Shown: in pieces, positions 1-7,780 of the stretch | Numbering within the stretch: the stretch's first letter is position 1 | Layout of the letters: every line of letters starts with the position of its first letter | Made by a program: the position numbers and the translations under genes | NCBI GenBank assembly: GCA_017744935.1 | Contig: JAGIAI010000009.1 | Location: 1-64,000, forward strand | Length of the DNA: 64,000 bases | DNA from: Variovorax sp. | GTDB lineage: Bacteria > Pseudomonadota > Gammaproteobacteria > Burkholderiales > Burkholderiaceae_C | Direction: 5' to 3' | The notes under the pieces: generated by a model | Databases searched by the model: none | What the model was told of the DNA's origin: nothing | The model's input: the letters and a program-made list of their open reading frames with translations, nothing else

Positions 1-17
1 CCCGCGGGGGAATCACC

Positions 18-212
18 ATGATCCAAAGCACGCATTCATTGCATTCACATGGAAGCCGGCGCATCTCGCGCGCAGTCACGTCGATGGCGGCAGATGCCTC
101 GCTTCTTGCCGCAGGCGGGACCCTCCTGGCGATGGCTCTCCTGACGGTCGCGGCCGCCGGGCTGCTCGTCGCCGGCGGAGCCGGGCATTCGCAGCTGAGG
201 CTTGTCGCGTAG
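18..212 (+). CDS. Small hypothetical membrane protein
   Basis: This would encode 64 residues: a polar, Ser/His/Arg-rich N-terminus of about 24 residues, then an Ala/Leu/Gly/Val-rich stretch (about residues 27-54) long enough for one membrane segment. A G-rich sequence (gggggaatcacc) just before the ATG could be a ribosome binding site. I recognise no family. It sits at the window edge in a weakly coding region and may not be a real gene. Confidence 0.3.
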   Translation: MIQSTHSLHSHGSRRISRAVTSMAADASLLAAGGTLLAMALLTVAAAGLLVAGGAGHSQLRLVA

Positions 213-882
213 TGAGCGGCATGCGCTTCACCATGTTCGAAATCGCACCGCGCAACGGGGCCCGATCCGGCTCATCGCTGCTTCAGAGCCGCATGCAGAA
301 GACTGCGGCTCGACGCACCAACCTGGCTCGCCCCTATCGGGGGCTTCCCCGTTCCATCTCGACCCGCTCCGGCCCTTTGCGCAAGCTGGCCTGGGTGTTT
401 GGCTTCTGCTCCGGCTGACGCCTGCACGCAAGGCGCATCGGAATGGTCCTTGTTCTCTACAGAGCGGCCATCGCCCTCGTGACCGCTCTCACTGTCGCCT
501 ATATCGGCCTTGGGGTTGCCTACATGATTTCTTAGATTGCGGCCGTGGACCCGACCTCGGGCGGCCCCGTCTTTCGTGCGGTGCGGCAGTCAGCGAGACG
601 TCCAAGTCGCGCATTGCTAAAGAGGTAGTGCAATGAAGGCCTGTGTCGCTCGCAAAGTAGCCCTTCCCTTGCGCTGGCCAAGGACCGCAAAGGGCACCAA
701 GGGGCAGTTCCGCCCTGCCCTGCTCTTCGTCCGCAATCGCTGCAAAGCCGGCTTCGTCAAGACATTGGGGCAGTTAGCCTAGATTTCGAACCGATCTAGT
801 TTTTCCGACCTAGGCCTTTGCGAAGAAGATGAACGCATGACGCTACTTCCGGCGTCTACCGTTTAACTTCAGAGGAACAACC
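213..882. other. Leader region without a confident gene
   Basis: About 670 bases precede the phasin-like gene at 883. Short frames are present (202-636, 212-418, 633-782), but their products are Arg/Ser/Pro-rich and look like chance translations of GC-rich DNA. Exceptions to consider are the tiny hydrophobic frame at 443-535 and a 49-residue basic frame at 633-782. Between about 775 and 815 three CTAG/CCTAGG-type cores occur (cctaga, gatctag, cctagg), a possible regulator-binding area ahead of the phasin operon. No RNA gene is visible. Confidence 0.4.
443..535 (+). CDS. Possible 30-residue single-span membrane peptide
   Basis: This frame starts with ATG at 443 and ends with TAG at 533-535. 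It encodes 30 residues that are almost wholly hydrophobic (Val, Leu, Ala, Ile, Gly) apart from one Arg at position 7, so it could form a single membrane helix. No clear Shine-Dalgarno sequence precedes it, and I know no matching small-protein family. It is recorded because tiny membrane proteins are easily missed, but it may be chance. Confidence 0.2.
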   Translation: MVLVLYRAAIALVTALTVAYIGLGVAYMIS

Positions 883-1434
883 ATGTCCACGCAGAACATC
901 TCCTCGGCCGCCATCCATGTGGTCGGTCAATACAACGACGCAGGCAAGACCCTGCTCAACGCCTACCGCACCGGCGCGCATCGCCTGCTCGGCGGTGTCG
1001 CTTCGCACTACAACAGTTTCTTCGAAGGACGCGAGCTGCCGCTGATCGATGAAGACGCCAAGGCGCGGCTGCTGGGGGCGTACGAGAAGGTCACCGGCTT
1101 CCTGACGAACCGCGTCGACATCGACACCGGTCGCGCCCTCGCCCTGATGGACCGCGCGGCCGAGACGGCCACGAGCGGCATCGAATCCCTCGCCCAGGCC
1201 TCGGCGCGCGTCGAAGAGTCGCTGGGCTCGTCGATCGCCGAAGTGGTCCAACACGTCCACGAGCCGATCGCGAGCCTGTCTGTCAAGATCGCCGATGCCG
1301 TTGCCGCCAGCGCGAAGATAGTCGAGAGCCGCGTGGCTGGCACCGCAGCCGCATCGCAAGAGGTGGAGACCGTGAAGGCGAAGCCCGCGACTCGTGACCG
1401 CGCCAGCCGCACGTCGCGTGCGCTCAAGGCCTGA
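883..1434 (+). CDS. Helical granule-associated (phasin-like) protein
   Basis: The product has 183 residues and is predicted mostly alpha-helical, without a signal peptide or membrane span. It ends in a basic, Ala/Lys/Arg-rich tail (about residues 160-183). The start follows an AGAGGAACAACC ribosome binding site. It lies 55 bases before a clear PhaF/PhaI-type phasin and a PhaD-like regulator, and small helical proteins in that setting usually coat polyhydroxyalkanoate granules. I do not recognise a specific family motif in this protein, so the phasin role rests on context and composition. Confidence 0.55.
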   Translation: MSTQNISSAAIHVVGQYNDAGKTLLNAYRTGAHRLLGGVASHYNSFFEGRELPLIDEDAKARLLGAYEKVTGFLTNRVDIDTGRALALMDRAAETATSGIESLAQASARVEESLGSSIAEVVQHVHEPIASLSVKIADAVAASAKIVESRVAGTAAASQEVETVKAKPATRDRASRTSRALKA

Positions 1435-1489
1435 TCCAGCTGCGCGTGGCGGCCACGGCCTCTCTTTCGAAACACCTTGTGGAGCACGC

Positions 1490-1975
1490 ATGGCAACTCG
1501 CCGCGATGGAACCGAGAACGTGAACAAGAAAGAGAAGGCACCGTCGGCCGCCCGCAAGACCGCGCCCGCCAGGAACGCGGTTTCGCACAGGAAGCCGATG
1601 CCCACTGCGCCCGTGGTACCCGAAGCCCCGGCGCAGGACACCGGCGGGGCCAGCGCCCTGCTGCGGGCGGGGCTGCAGGCACTGGGCAATGTGCACGACG
1701 ACGTCGTCAAGCACCAGACCAACGTGGTCGAAACGCTGCTCGGCATGCCGAAGACTGGCGGCGGCCGAAGCGCCACCGCACGCGCCTTTCCCGCCCTCGA
1801 TGTCGGGCTGCGCAAGTTCGAGGACGTGTTCGACCAACGAGTCGCATCGGCGATGGAGCGCCTCGGCCTACCAAGCGTGCAACAGCTCGACGAGTTGCGC
1901 GAGCAGGTGCGCCTATTGCAGAAACGCATCGACCGGCTGGAGCACGGCGAAGCCTCCGTCCGCCGCAAGCGCTGA
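1490..1975 (+). CDS. Phasin, PhaF/PhaI-type polyhydroxyalkanoate granule protein
   Basis: The 161-residue product has a basic Lys/Ala/Pro-rich N-terminal segment (residues 1-50), a helical body, and a C-terminal block recognised from PhaI/PhaF proteins: FEDVFDQRVASAMERLG at about 110-126, followed by a Leu heptad coiled coil (about 130-151). Phasins of this family coat PHA granules and oligomerise through that coiled coil. The ATG at 1490 is preceded by GGAG. The usual basic tail of PhaF is at the N-terminus here, unlike the classical arrangement. No PHA synthase lies in the window. Confidence 0.7.
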   Translation: MATRRDGTENVNKKEKAPSAARKTAPARNAVSHRKPMPTAPVVPEAPAQDTGGASALLRAGLQALGNVHDDVVKHQTNVVETLLGMPKTGGGRSATARAFPALDVGLRKFEDVFDQRVASAMERLGLPSVQQLDELREQVRLLQKRIDRLEHGEASVRRKR

Positions 1976-2003
1976 GGTCCGACGGACCGCACCGACGCCA
2001 GCC

Positions 2004-2636
2004 GTGGCCAGTCTCACGACCCGCGAACGCATCCTGCAGTCCAGCCTCGCGCTTTTCAATGCGCAAGGGCTCGCCGCAGTGTCGACGCATCGCATCGCCG
2101 CCGAACTCGGCATCAGCCCCGGCAATCTGCACTACCACTTCAAGGCCAAGCAGCTGATTGTTGAAAGGCTCTTCCGCCGCTTCGAGGAGCGACTCGAAGA
2201 GCTCAACGCCTCGACGGATAGGGTGCGCGCGATCGACGATCTCTGGCTTACGCTCCATCTGCGCTTCGAAGCCATCGATGCCTACCGCTTCATCTACCGC
2301 GACATGGCCTACCTGGGCAGCGAGTACCCGGCGCTCGGCCAGCGCGCGCAGGCGCTCACAGCGGGGAACCTTCTCGCGGCCAAGGCGCTGTGCGAGACGC
2401 TGCGCGCCACCGGCGTCATTGAAGCCACGGCGGAGGAGGCGCAGATACTCGCGCTGCAGATGGTGTTCACCACCACCTGCTGGCTGTCGTTCGAACAGCT
2501 CGTTCCGGGACGGGATGCACTCCAGCAGGCCGACCCGGGCCTGGCGGCTTTCTACACATTGACGCTGATTTCGCCCTATGTCTCGAGCGAATCGAGGGCC
2601 TATCTCGACTACCTGCGAGGCAAGTATCTTCGCTAG
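2004..2636 (+). CDS. TetR-family regulator, PhaD-like
   Basis: This encodes about 210 residues from a GTG start at 2004; no ATG is available in the coding part. The N-terminus is a TetR helix-turn-helix: TTRERIL, then THRIAAELGISPGNLHYHF at about 27-45, the form typical of PhaD regulators that respond to PHA or acyl-CoA metabolism. The remainder is an all-helical ligand-binding domain. It lies 28 bases after the phasin gene, so it is probably co-transcribed and may control the granule genes. PhaD identity is by resemblance. Confidence 0.72.
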   Translation: MASLTTRERILQSSLALFNAQGLAAVSTHRIAAELGISPGNLHYHFKAKQLIVERLFRRFEERLEELNASTDRVRAIDDLWLTLHLRFEAIDAYRFIYRDMAYLGSEYPALGQRAQALTAGNLLAAKALCETLRATGVIEATAEEAQILALQMVFTTTCWLSFEQLVPGRDALQQADPGLAAFYTLTLISPYVSSESRAYLDYLRGKYLR

Positions 2637-2677
2637 AACAAGCAAGGGCCCCCTGACCGTGCCTAGCCCCGCAGGCC

Positions 2678-3823
2678 TTACCCGAGGCTGCGCGCGATCA
2701 CCAGCTTCTGGATGTGACTTGTGCCCTCGTAGATCTTCGTCACGCGCACGTCACGGTAGTAGCGTTCCACCGGAAAGTCCGTCACGTAGCCGTAGCCGCC
2801 ATGGATCTGCAACGCGTCGGAGCACACCTTCTCGGCCATCTCGCTCGCAAACAGCTTGGCCATCGAAGCCTCCTTGGCGCACGGCAAGCCCGCCTCGCAA
2901 AGCCGCGCCGCATACACCATGTACTGCTGGGCCACATCGACCTGCGTCGCCATTTCGGCGAGATCGAAGCTCACGCCCTGCAGCTTGAAGATTGGCGCGC
3001 CGTAGGCCTCGCGCTCCTTCGCGTACTTCACTGCCGCATCCAGTGCCGCGCGTGCTGCGCCGATGGCCACTGCGGCGATGGCAACGCGTCCCTCGGACAG
3101 GGAAGCCATGATGCGCTTGTAGCCGGAGCCTTCCTCGCCAAGGATGTTTTCTGCCGGGATTCGGCATTCGTCCAACTCGATCTGGGCGACGTGCGCGGAG
3201 CGCTGGCCAAGCTTGTTTTCCACGCGAGTGACCTTGTAGCCCGGATCCTTGGCATTGACGATGAGCACGCTGCTGCCGTTCTTGCCCGAAGGCTTGTCGG
3301 TCACGGCAAGGACGAGGCCCACGCTGGCTTCGCTGCCGTTCGAGATGAATTGCTTGCTGCCGTTGACCACGTAGTGGTCACCGTCGCGCCGCGCCGACGT
3401 ACGGAAGGCGGCCGTGTCCGATCCCGCATGCGGTTCGCTGAGCAGGAATGCACCGATGTGCTCGCCGGAGGCAAGCTTGGAAAGGTACTCGCGCTTCTGG
3501 TCTTCCGTGCCGGCCCTACTGATCATGAATCCGACGGAGTTGTGCACGTGCATCAGCGTGGCAAAGCCTGCATCCGCTGCGGCGAACTCCTCGATCGCCA
3601 GGCAGTATTCGACGAAGCTTGCGCCCGAGCCACCGTAGGCCTCGGGCGTCAGCATTCCCAGGAAGCCGAGTTCACCGACCGTCTCGAGCTCCTTGTGGGG
3701 CCACGCGCTGGTGCGATCGCGCTCGGCGGCTGTGGCGGCCACGACTTCGGCGGCAACCTTGCGCGCCGAGTCGCGGATCATGACTTCTTGCTCGCTCAGG
3801 AAGGTAGTGGAGATGTCGCTCAT
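2678..3823 (-). CDS. Acyl-CoA dehydrogenase (short/branched-chain type)
   Basis: The 381-residue flavoenzyme oxidises an acyl-CoA to the 2-enoyl-CoA and passes electrons to ETF. It shows the family signatures: LSEPHAGSD in the middle domain, QIHGGYGYVTDFPVER, and IYEGTSHIQ near the C-terminus, where the Glu is the catalytic base in short- and medium-chain enzymes. The ATG at 3823 is chosen because the N-terminal extension from 3940 runs through C/G-rich intergenic sequence. It is divergent from the hydratase at 3988 across 164 bases. The substrate is not known. Confidence 0.9.
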   Translation of the reverse strand: MSDISTTFLSEQEVMIRDSARKVAAEVVAATAAERDRTSAWPHKELETVGELGFLGMLTPEAYGGSGASFVEYCLAIEEFAAADAGFATLMHVHNSVGFMISRAGTEDQKREYLSKLASGEHIGAFLLSEPHAGSDTAAFRTSARRDGDHYVVNGSKQFISNGSEASVGLVLAVTDKPSGKNGSSVLIVNAKDPGYKVTRVENKLGQRSAHVAQIELDECRIPAENILGEEGSGYKRIMASLSEGRVAIAAVAIGAARAALDAAVKYAKEREAYGAPIFKLQGVSFDLAEMATQVDVAQQYMVYAARLCEAGLPCAKEASMAKLFASEMAEKVCSDALQIHGGYGYVTDFPVERYYRDVRVTKIYEGTSHIQKLVIARSLG

Positions 3824-3987
3824 GGTGTCCGGGGGTGGGTCAATCGATACGGCCAGCTTAGGCGAGAGCTTCCCTGGCGGTGCTCCTTCTTTTTGGGGTG
3901 GGTTCCCTTGCTTGCCATGCGTTGTGCGCCCAGGCCTCACCGAAAGGGGGGGTCTCGTCAGGGCCGGTGTTCCTAGACTGGGTCGCC

Positions 3988-4713
3988 ATGATCAAGACCA
4001 CCTGGCACCAACGCGTCGCGATGCTCTCGCTCGACCGCCCCGCTTCCCTGAACGCGCTCGACCCCGATCTCCTCCATGCCCTCGGCTTCGCGTTGAACGA
4101 AGCTCTGACTCACGGCGCCGCAGGCATCGTTCTCAAGGGAGAGGGCCGCGCATTTTCGGCAGGCGCAGACCTTCGCTGGTTCGCCGGGCGCAGTGCCCAG
4201 GGCCCGGAGGCCCACGCGGCGGCGCTGTCGGAGATGCTCGAGATTGGAGGCCGCATCGTTCAGGCTTTCATCAAGGCGCCGGTGCCGGTCGTCTCCGCGA
4301 TCAACGGCCCCTGCATCGGAGGTGCCCTCGGCATTGCGCTGGCCACGGACGTTGCGCTTGCAGCCCGCTCGGCCTACTTCTGCCTGCCTCAGGTGCCGAA
4401 GCTCGGTATCGTCCCGGACTTGGGCGCCACCTGGGTGCTGCCGCGGCTGGTCGGCCGGCCGCGTGCGATGGCGATCTCCCTTCTGGGCGACAAGATCCCC
4501 GCTGAGCAGGCAGAGCATTGGGGGATGGTCTGGCGATGCGTGGACGATGCCGAACTGCAGGCGCAAGCACTGGCAACCGCTCATGGGCTCGCCGCGATGC
4601 CCGTGGAGGCCATCATTGCCACCCGGCGCCTGATCGACGAATCCCCGGCCTCTTCGATCCAGTGGCAACTTGCGCAGGAGGCCCACCAGCAGCAGGCCTT
4701 GTCGAGGCCCTAG
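3988..4713 (+). CDS. Enoyl-CoA hydratase/isomerase family protein
   Basis: The 241-residue crotonase-fold protein begins at ATG 3988; a longer GTG frame from 3880 runs through the intergenic repeat. Visible motifs are GRAFSAGADL (oxyanion hole and CoA binding, about 48-57) and NGPCIGGALGIALATDVALA (second oxyanion hole, about 100-119). The segment GIVPDLGATWVLPRLVG is where classical hydratases carry a catalytic Glu; Asp-Leu stands in this part, so isomerase or other crotonase chemistry is possible. It is transcribed alone and converges on the MFE-2-type dehydrogenase gene. Confidence 0.82.
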   Translation: MIKTTWHQRVAMLSLDRPASLNALDPDLLHALGFALNEALTHGAAGIVLKGEGRAFSAGADLRWFAGRSAQGPEAHAAALSEMLEIGGRIVQAFIKAPVPVVSAINGPCIGGALGIALATDVALAARSAYFCLPQVPKLGIVPDLGATWVLPRLVGRPRAMAISLLGDKIPAEQAEHWGMVWRCVDDAELQAQALATAHGLAAMPVEAIIATRRLIDESPASSIQWQLAQEAHQQQALSRP

Positions 4714-4737
4714 AGGCCCGACCCCGAGGCCGGGCCT
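4714..4737. terminator. Bidirectional hairpin between convergent genes
   Basis: A perfect 7-base inverted repeat (aggcccg / cgggcct) with a 10-base loop starts right after the stop codon of the hydratase. It lies 9 bases before the end of the convergent dehydrogenase gene. There is no clear U-run, so efficiency as an intrinsic terminator is uncertain. Confidence 0.5.
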
Positions 4738-4745
4738 GACCGATG

Positions 4746-5669
4746 TCAGCTCGCTGCGACGCGCTGCATTCCGGCCATGGCAGCCTGGATCAGTGCATGC
4801 ACCTGGGCATTCGAATCGTCGTAGGCGCGAGCAGTGTCCCAGTCAGTGATCTGGGCGAAATGATCGGCGACGCCTTCGACGGTGCATTCCTTGGGTCCCA
4901 GATAAACCGCCGCGGTGTCCTCGATGCGGCAGGCCGAGAACGCGCCGCCGCCGGCCGAGAGGGTCGTCTTGGAAGGTGCATCCTCGCTCACCAGATAGAG
5001 CGCCGCGGGTGTCACCTGCTCAGGCTTGATCGCCTCGAGCATGGCGGCCGGCAGCACGTCCTCGGTCATGCGCGTGGCAGCCATCGGCGCGATGGTGTTC
5101 ACCCGGATGTTGTTCTTCTTGCCTTCGATGGTGAGCATGTGCATCAGACCCACCAGCGCCATCTTTGCGGCGCCATAGTTGGACTGGCCGAAGTTGCCGA
5201 ACAGCCCCGATGCCGAGGTCGTCATGAGGATGCGACCGTAGTTCTGCTCGCGCATCATCTCCCACACAGCCTTCGTGCAGTTCACCGAACCCATCAGGTG
5301 CACGTCCAGCACTGCCTTGAAGTCAGCCACTTCCATCTTCGAGAAGGTCTTGTCGCGCAGGATGCCTGCGTTGTTGAGCAGCACGTCGACGCGGCCGAAT
5401 TCGGCCTTGGCCTGTTCGGCCATGGCGAGCACCTGCTCGAAGTCGCACACGTTGGCGCCGTTCGCAATAGCAACGCCACCGGCGGCACGGATCTCGTCCA
5501 CGACCTTCTGCGCCGCCTCCGAGGAAGCGCCCTTGCCGTCCCGGCTGCCGCCGAAGTCGTTGATCACGACCTTCGCGCCGCGGCGCGCCAGTTCCAGAGC
5601 ATGCGCGCGGCCCAAGCCGTTGCCGGCACCAGTCACGATGGCCACACGGCCGTCAAATCGAATCGTCAT
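4746..5669 (-). CDS. 3-hydroxyacyl-CoA dehydrogenase, MFE-2 (17-beta-HSD4) type SDR
   Basis: The 307-residue short-chain dehydrogenase resembles the (3R)-hydroxyacyl-CoA dehydrogenase domain of peroxisomal multifunctional enzyme 2. It has TGAGNGLGRAHA for nucleotide binding (about 14-25), NNAGILRDK (about 98-106), and an intact active site in NYGAAK (Tyr and Lys four apart). Its C-terminal 60 residues extend beyond a standard SDR, as in MFE-2. With the MaoC-type hydratase 31 bases upstream it would supply the (R)-specific hydration and oxidation steps of beta-oxidation. It closely resembles the product of 47388-48320. Confidence 0.85.
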   Translation of the reverse strand: MTIRFDGRVAIVTGAGNGLGRAHALELARRGAKVVINDFGGSRDGKGASSEAAQKVVDEIRAAGGVAIANGANVCDFEQVLAMAEQAKAEFGRVDVLLNNAGILRDKTFSKMEVADFKAVLDVHLMGSVNCTKAVWEMMREQNYGRILMTTSASGLFGNFGQSNYGAAKMALVGLMHMLTIEGKKNNIRVNTIAPMAATRMTEDVLPAAMLEAIKPEQVTPAALYLVSEDAPSKTTLSAGGGAFSACRIEDTAAVYLGPKECTVEGVADHFAQITDWDTARAYDDSNAQVHALIQAAMAGMQRVAAS

Positions 5670-5700
5670 GTCATTACCTTTTCAAGCAGGATGGAAGAAA

Positions 5701-6156
5701 TCAGGGGAAGCGTCGCGTGATCGATTCGGCCACGCAGACCGGCTTGGGAGCGCCTTGCATTTCGATCGACATCTCGATGAGCAGTTGCGCACCGTTGCCG
5801 TCCAGCGGCTCCCAGCTCAGGAGCTTGAAATGCGCCCGCAGGCGGCTGTCGACGGGCACCGGTTTGATGAAGCGCACCTTGTTGAGCCCATAGTTGACGC
5901 CCATGGTGCTCTTGCGGATCTCGAAGGCCGTCTGGAAGAAGGCCGACAGCAGACTCAGCGTGAGAAAGCCATGCGCAATCGGCGTCCCGAAAGGGCCGCT
6001 ATTGGCGCGGTTTACGTCGACATGAATCCATTGGTGGTCACCAGTGGCATCGGCGAATTTGTTGATGCGCTGCTGATCGATCAGCAGCCAGTCGCTGGTG
6101 CCGATGTTCTCTCCGACCAGCGGCTTGAGGTCCTCGAGGGTTTCGTAGCTTTTCAT
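5701..6156 (-). CDS. MaoC-like enoyl-CoA hydratase
   Basis: The 151-residue hotdog-fold protein has the hydratase-2 signature: the ATGDHQWIHVD segment (about 37-47) with Asp and His five apart, as in (R)-specific enoyl-CoA hydratases such as PhaJ, followed by PFGTPIAHGFLTLSL. It would hydrate trans-2-enoyl-CoA to (3R)-hydroxyacyl-CoA, feeding the dehydrogenase encoded next. Its length matches single-domain PhaJ/MaoC proteins. It is the next-to-last gene of the long minus-strand run. Confidence 0.85.
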   Translation of the reverse strand: MKSYETLEDLKPLVGENIGTSDWLLIDQQRINKFADATGDHQWIHVDVNRANSGPFGTPIAHGFLTLSLLSAFFQTAFEIRKSTMGVNYGLNKVRFIKPVPVDSRLRAHFKLLSWEPLDGNGAQLLIEMSIEMQGAPKPVCVAESITRRFP

Positions 6157-6212
6157 GGAGGCGCTCCAGGTTGAATGCGGCTAGGTTAAGCGTCCGCCCC
6201 TGGAGAAGATCC

Positions 6213-6229
6213 CCCCTTCTTTGGAGGGG
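6213..6229. repeat. C/G-rich hairpin element
   Basis: The bases ccccttc-ttt-ggagggg form a 7-base-pair stem (one G-U pair) in the gap between the synthetase-LuxR gene and the MaoC gene. Similar short elements occur at 16628, 23444, 35336, 45436 and 49541. It could weaken or end transcription within the long run. Confidence 0.45.
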
Positions 6230-6245
6230 CGCCGCAAGTAGGGAG

Positions 6246-7718
6246 CTACTCGATCAGACCCTTGTTGCGCGCCCAGGTCAGCGCGTCATACCGGCTCGAC
6301 ATCCGCAGTTTTGCCAGCACGTTGCGGATGTTCCACTTCACCGTCTCAGGCGTGATGTTGAGGGTCTGCGCGATTCGCTTGCTCGACATCGCCTTGGCCA
6401 CGAGGCCGAGGATCTCGATCTCGCGCGGGGTCAGAGTGACGGCGTCCGTATTGGCACCCTTGGGCGTCGTCTCGTCCTCCTCGCCGCGATCGCCTGTCTT
6501 GAAGTAGCCGTCGGCCGTCATGCTCTGGGCCGTAAGTTCCGGTTGTTTGTAGTAGCCGAGCATCAAGGTTGGCCCCTTCATCAGCACCTCGCCTCCTTCC
6601 CCGATGCGCACACTCACCCCGGGCGCCGGCTCGCCGCAATAGCCCAGGCGCACTCTGCCTGGCTGGGTCAGGTGCGAATGGCAGAAGTTCTCCGTCATGC
6701 CGTAGACATCGAGCAGCTCCAGGCCGAGCTCGCGGTACCAGGAGATGATCTCCGCGGACAACGGCGCAGAGCCGGTGAAGGCGATCCGCACCGCATCCAG
6801 CCCCAGCATTTCGAGGATCTCCTTCTTCCGGCCCGAGGCATCGGGCGACGCAAACAGCAGCTTCTGCTTCTCCGGCGGCACCTTGGCGCAAACACTTTGG
6901 TAGAACTTGGTCCACAGCCGCGGCATGGAGATGAACAGCGTCGGCCGTGCGCGCCGCAGGTCGGCGGGGAAGGTCTCCAGGCTGTCGTTGAAGTACAGAT
7001 GCAGGCCCTGGCAGATCGCATGCGTCTCGACGAAAGCGCGCTCCGCGGCATGCGCGAGCGGCAGGTAGGAGAGCATGCGGTCACTCGGGCTGATCGAGCA
7101 GTACTCACCCGACAGCTTCGAATACTCCCACATGGCGCCGAAACTGTGCATCACGCCCTTGGGCATGCCGGTGGTGCCGGACGTGTAGATGATGGTGGCC
7201 AGGTCGCCGGGATCGGGAAGATGCACTTCCTGCAGAGGCTCGTACTGCTCCATCAGCGCATCCCAAAGCGCCGGCAAGGGCCCGGGCGACATCGGCAGGC
7301 CCACCATCGGCACCTCCGGCGGGACGAGGCTGCGGACCTCGTTCCACGAATCGCCTTTGCCGTCGACCTTGCCGACGAAGAGCAGCCGCACGTTGCAGTG
7401 CTGGAAGATGAAGCTGGCGTTCGCCGAATTGATCGTCACGTAGATCGGCACGGACACATGGCCCGCCATCCAGATGGCCAAGTCGGCCATGATCCAGTGG
7501 GCGCTGTTCTTGCCGAAGATCCCGATGCTGCTTCCGGCCGGCAGGCTCAGTGACCGAAGGTGGGCGGCCATGCGCCGCGCCTGGTCGCCGACCTGCCTCC
7601 AGGTGAAGTCCACCACGCTCCCGTCCGGACGGGGCTCGGTGAAGAAGATGGCTTCGGGCTGCGCCTTCTCCCAATGGAGAAAGCAGTGGACGGGGGTGCT
7701 CGTTTCGTGCGTGTTCAA
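6246..7718 (-). CDS. Truncated acyl-CoA synthetase fused to a LuxR-type DNA-binding domain
   Basis: The 490-residue protein has two parts. Residues 1-413 are an AMP-forming acyl-CoA synthetase core: P-loop TSGTTGMPKG (about 179-188), YGMTE (339-343), and YFKTGDRGE (405-413) with the ribose-binding Asp. There the family resemblance stops. The usual C-terminal domain, with the hinge motif and the catalytic Lys of the A10 motif, is absent. After an acidic linker, residues 427-490 form a LuxR/GerE helix-turn-helix (LTPREIEILGLVAKAMSSKRIA, cut at 20 here: LTPREIEILGLV then SSKRIAQTLNITPETVKW). The start is a TTG at 7718, six bases after AAGGAGA; the upstream ATG at 7754 lacks such a site. Loss of the Lys argues against normal ligase activity; an acyl- or adenylate-sensing regulator is the favoured inference. 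An assembly error or gene fusion by deletion is the alternative. Confidence 0.85.
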   Translation of the reverse strand: MNTHETSTPVHCFLHWEKAQPEAIFFTEPRPDGSVVDFTWRQVGDQARRMAAHLRSLSLPAGSSIGIFGKNSAHWIMADLAIWMAGHVSVPIYVTINSANASFIFQHCNVRLLFVGKVDGKGDSWNEVRSLVPPEVPMVGLPMSPGPLPALWDALMEQYEPLQEVHLPDPGDLATIIYTSGTTGMPKGVMHSFGAMWEYSKLSGEYCSISPSDRMLSYLPLAHAAERAFVETHAICQGLHLYFNDSLETFPADLRRARPTLFISMPRLWTKFYQSVCAKVPPEKQKLLFASPDASGRKKEILEMLGLDAVRIAFTGSAPLSAEIISWYRELGLELLDVYGMTENFCHSHLTQPGRVRLGYCGEPAPGVSVRIGEGGEVLMKGPTLMLGYYKQPELTAQSMTADGYFKTGDRGEEDETTPKGANTDAVTLTPREIEILGLVAKAMSSKRIAQTLNITPETVKWNIRNVLAKLRMSSRYDALTWARNKGLIE

Positions 7719-7780
7719 GGTTGTCTCCTTTTTTGTGTCGTTTCGACGGCGCATGCCGCCGGCAAGCCTCTCCAGGCGGT

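Noticed and set aside
202..636. A 144-codon frame in the leader region
   Set aside because: The product is rich in Arg, Ser, Pro, His and Cys without pattern, and the frame is not supported by a ribosome binding site.
2714..3976. A 420-codon plus-strand frame opposite the acyl-CoA dehydrogenase
   Set aside because: The opposite strand carries all acyl-CoA dehydrogenase motifs; this frame has none.
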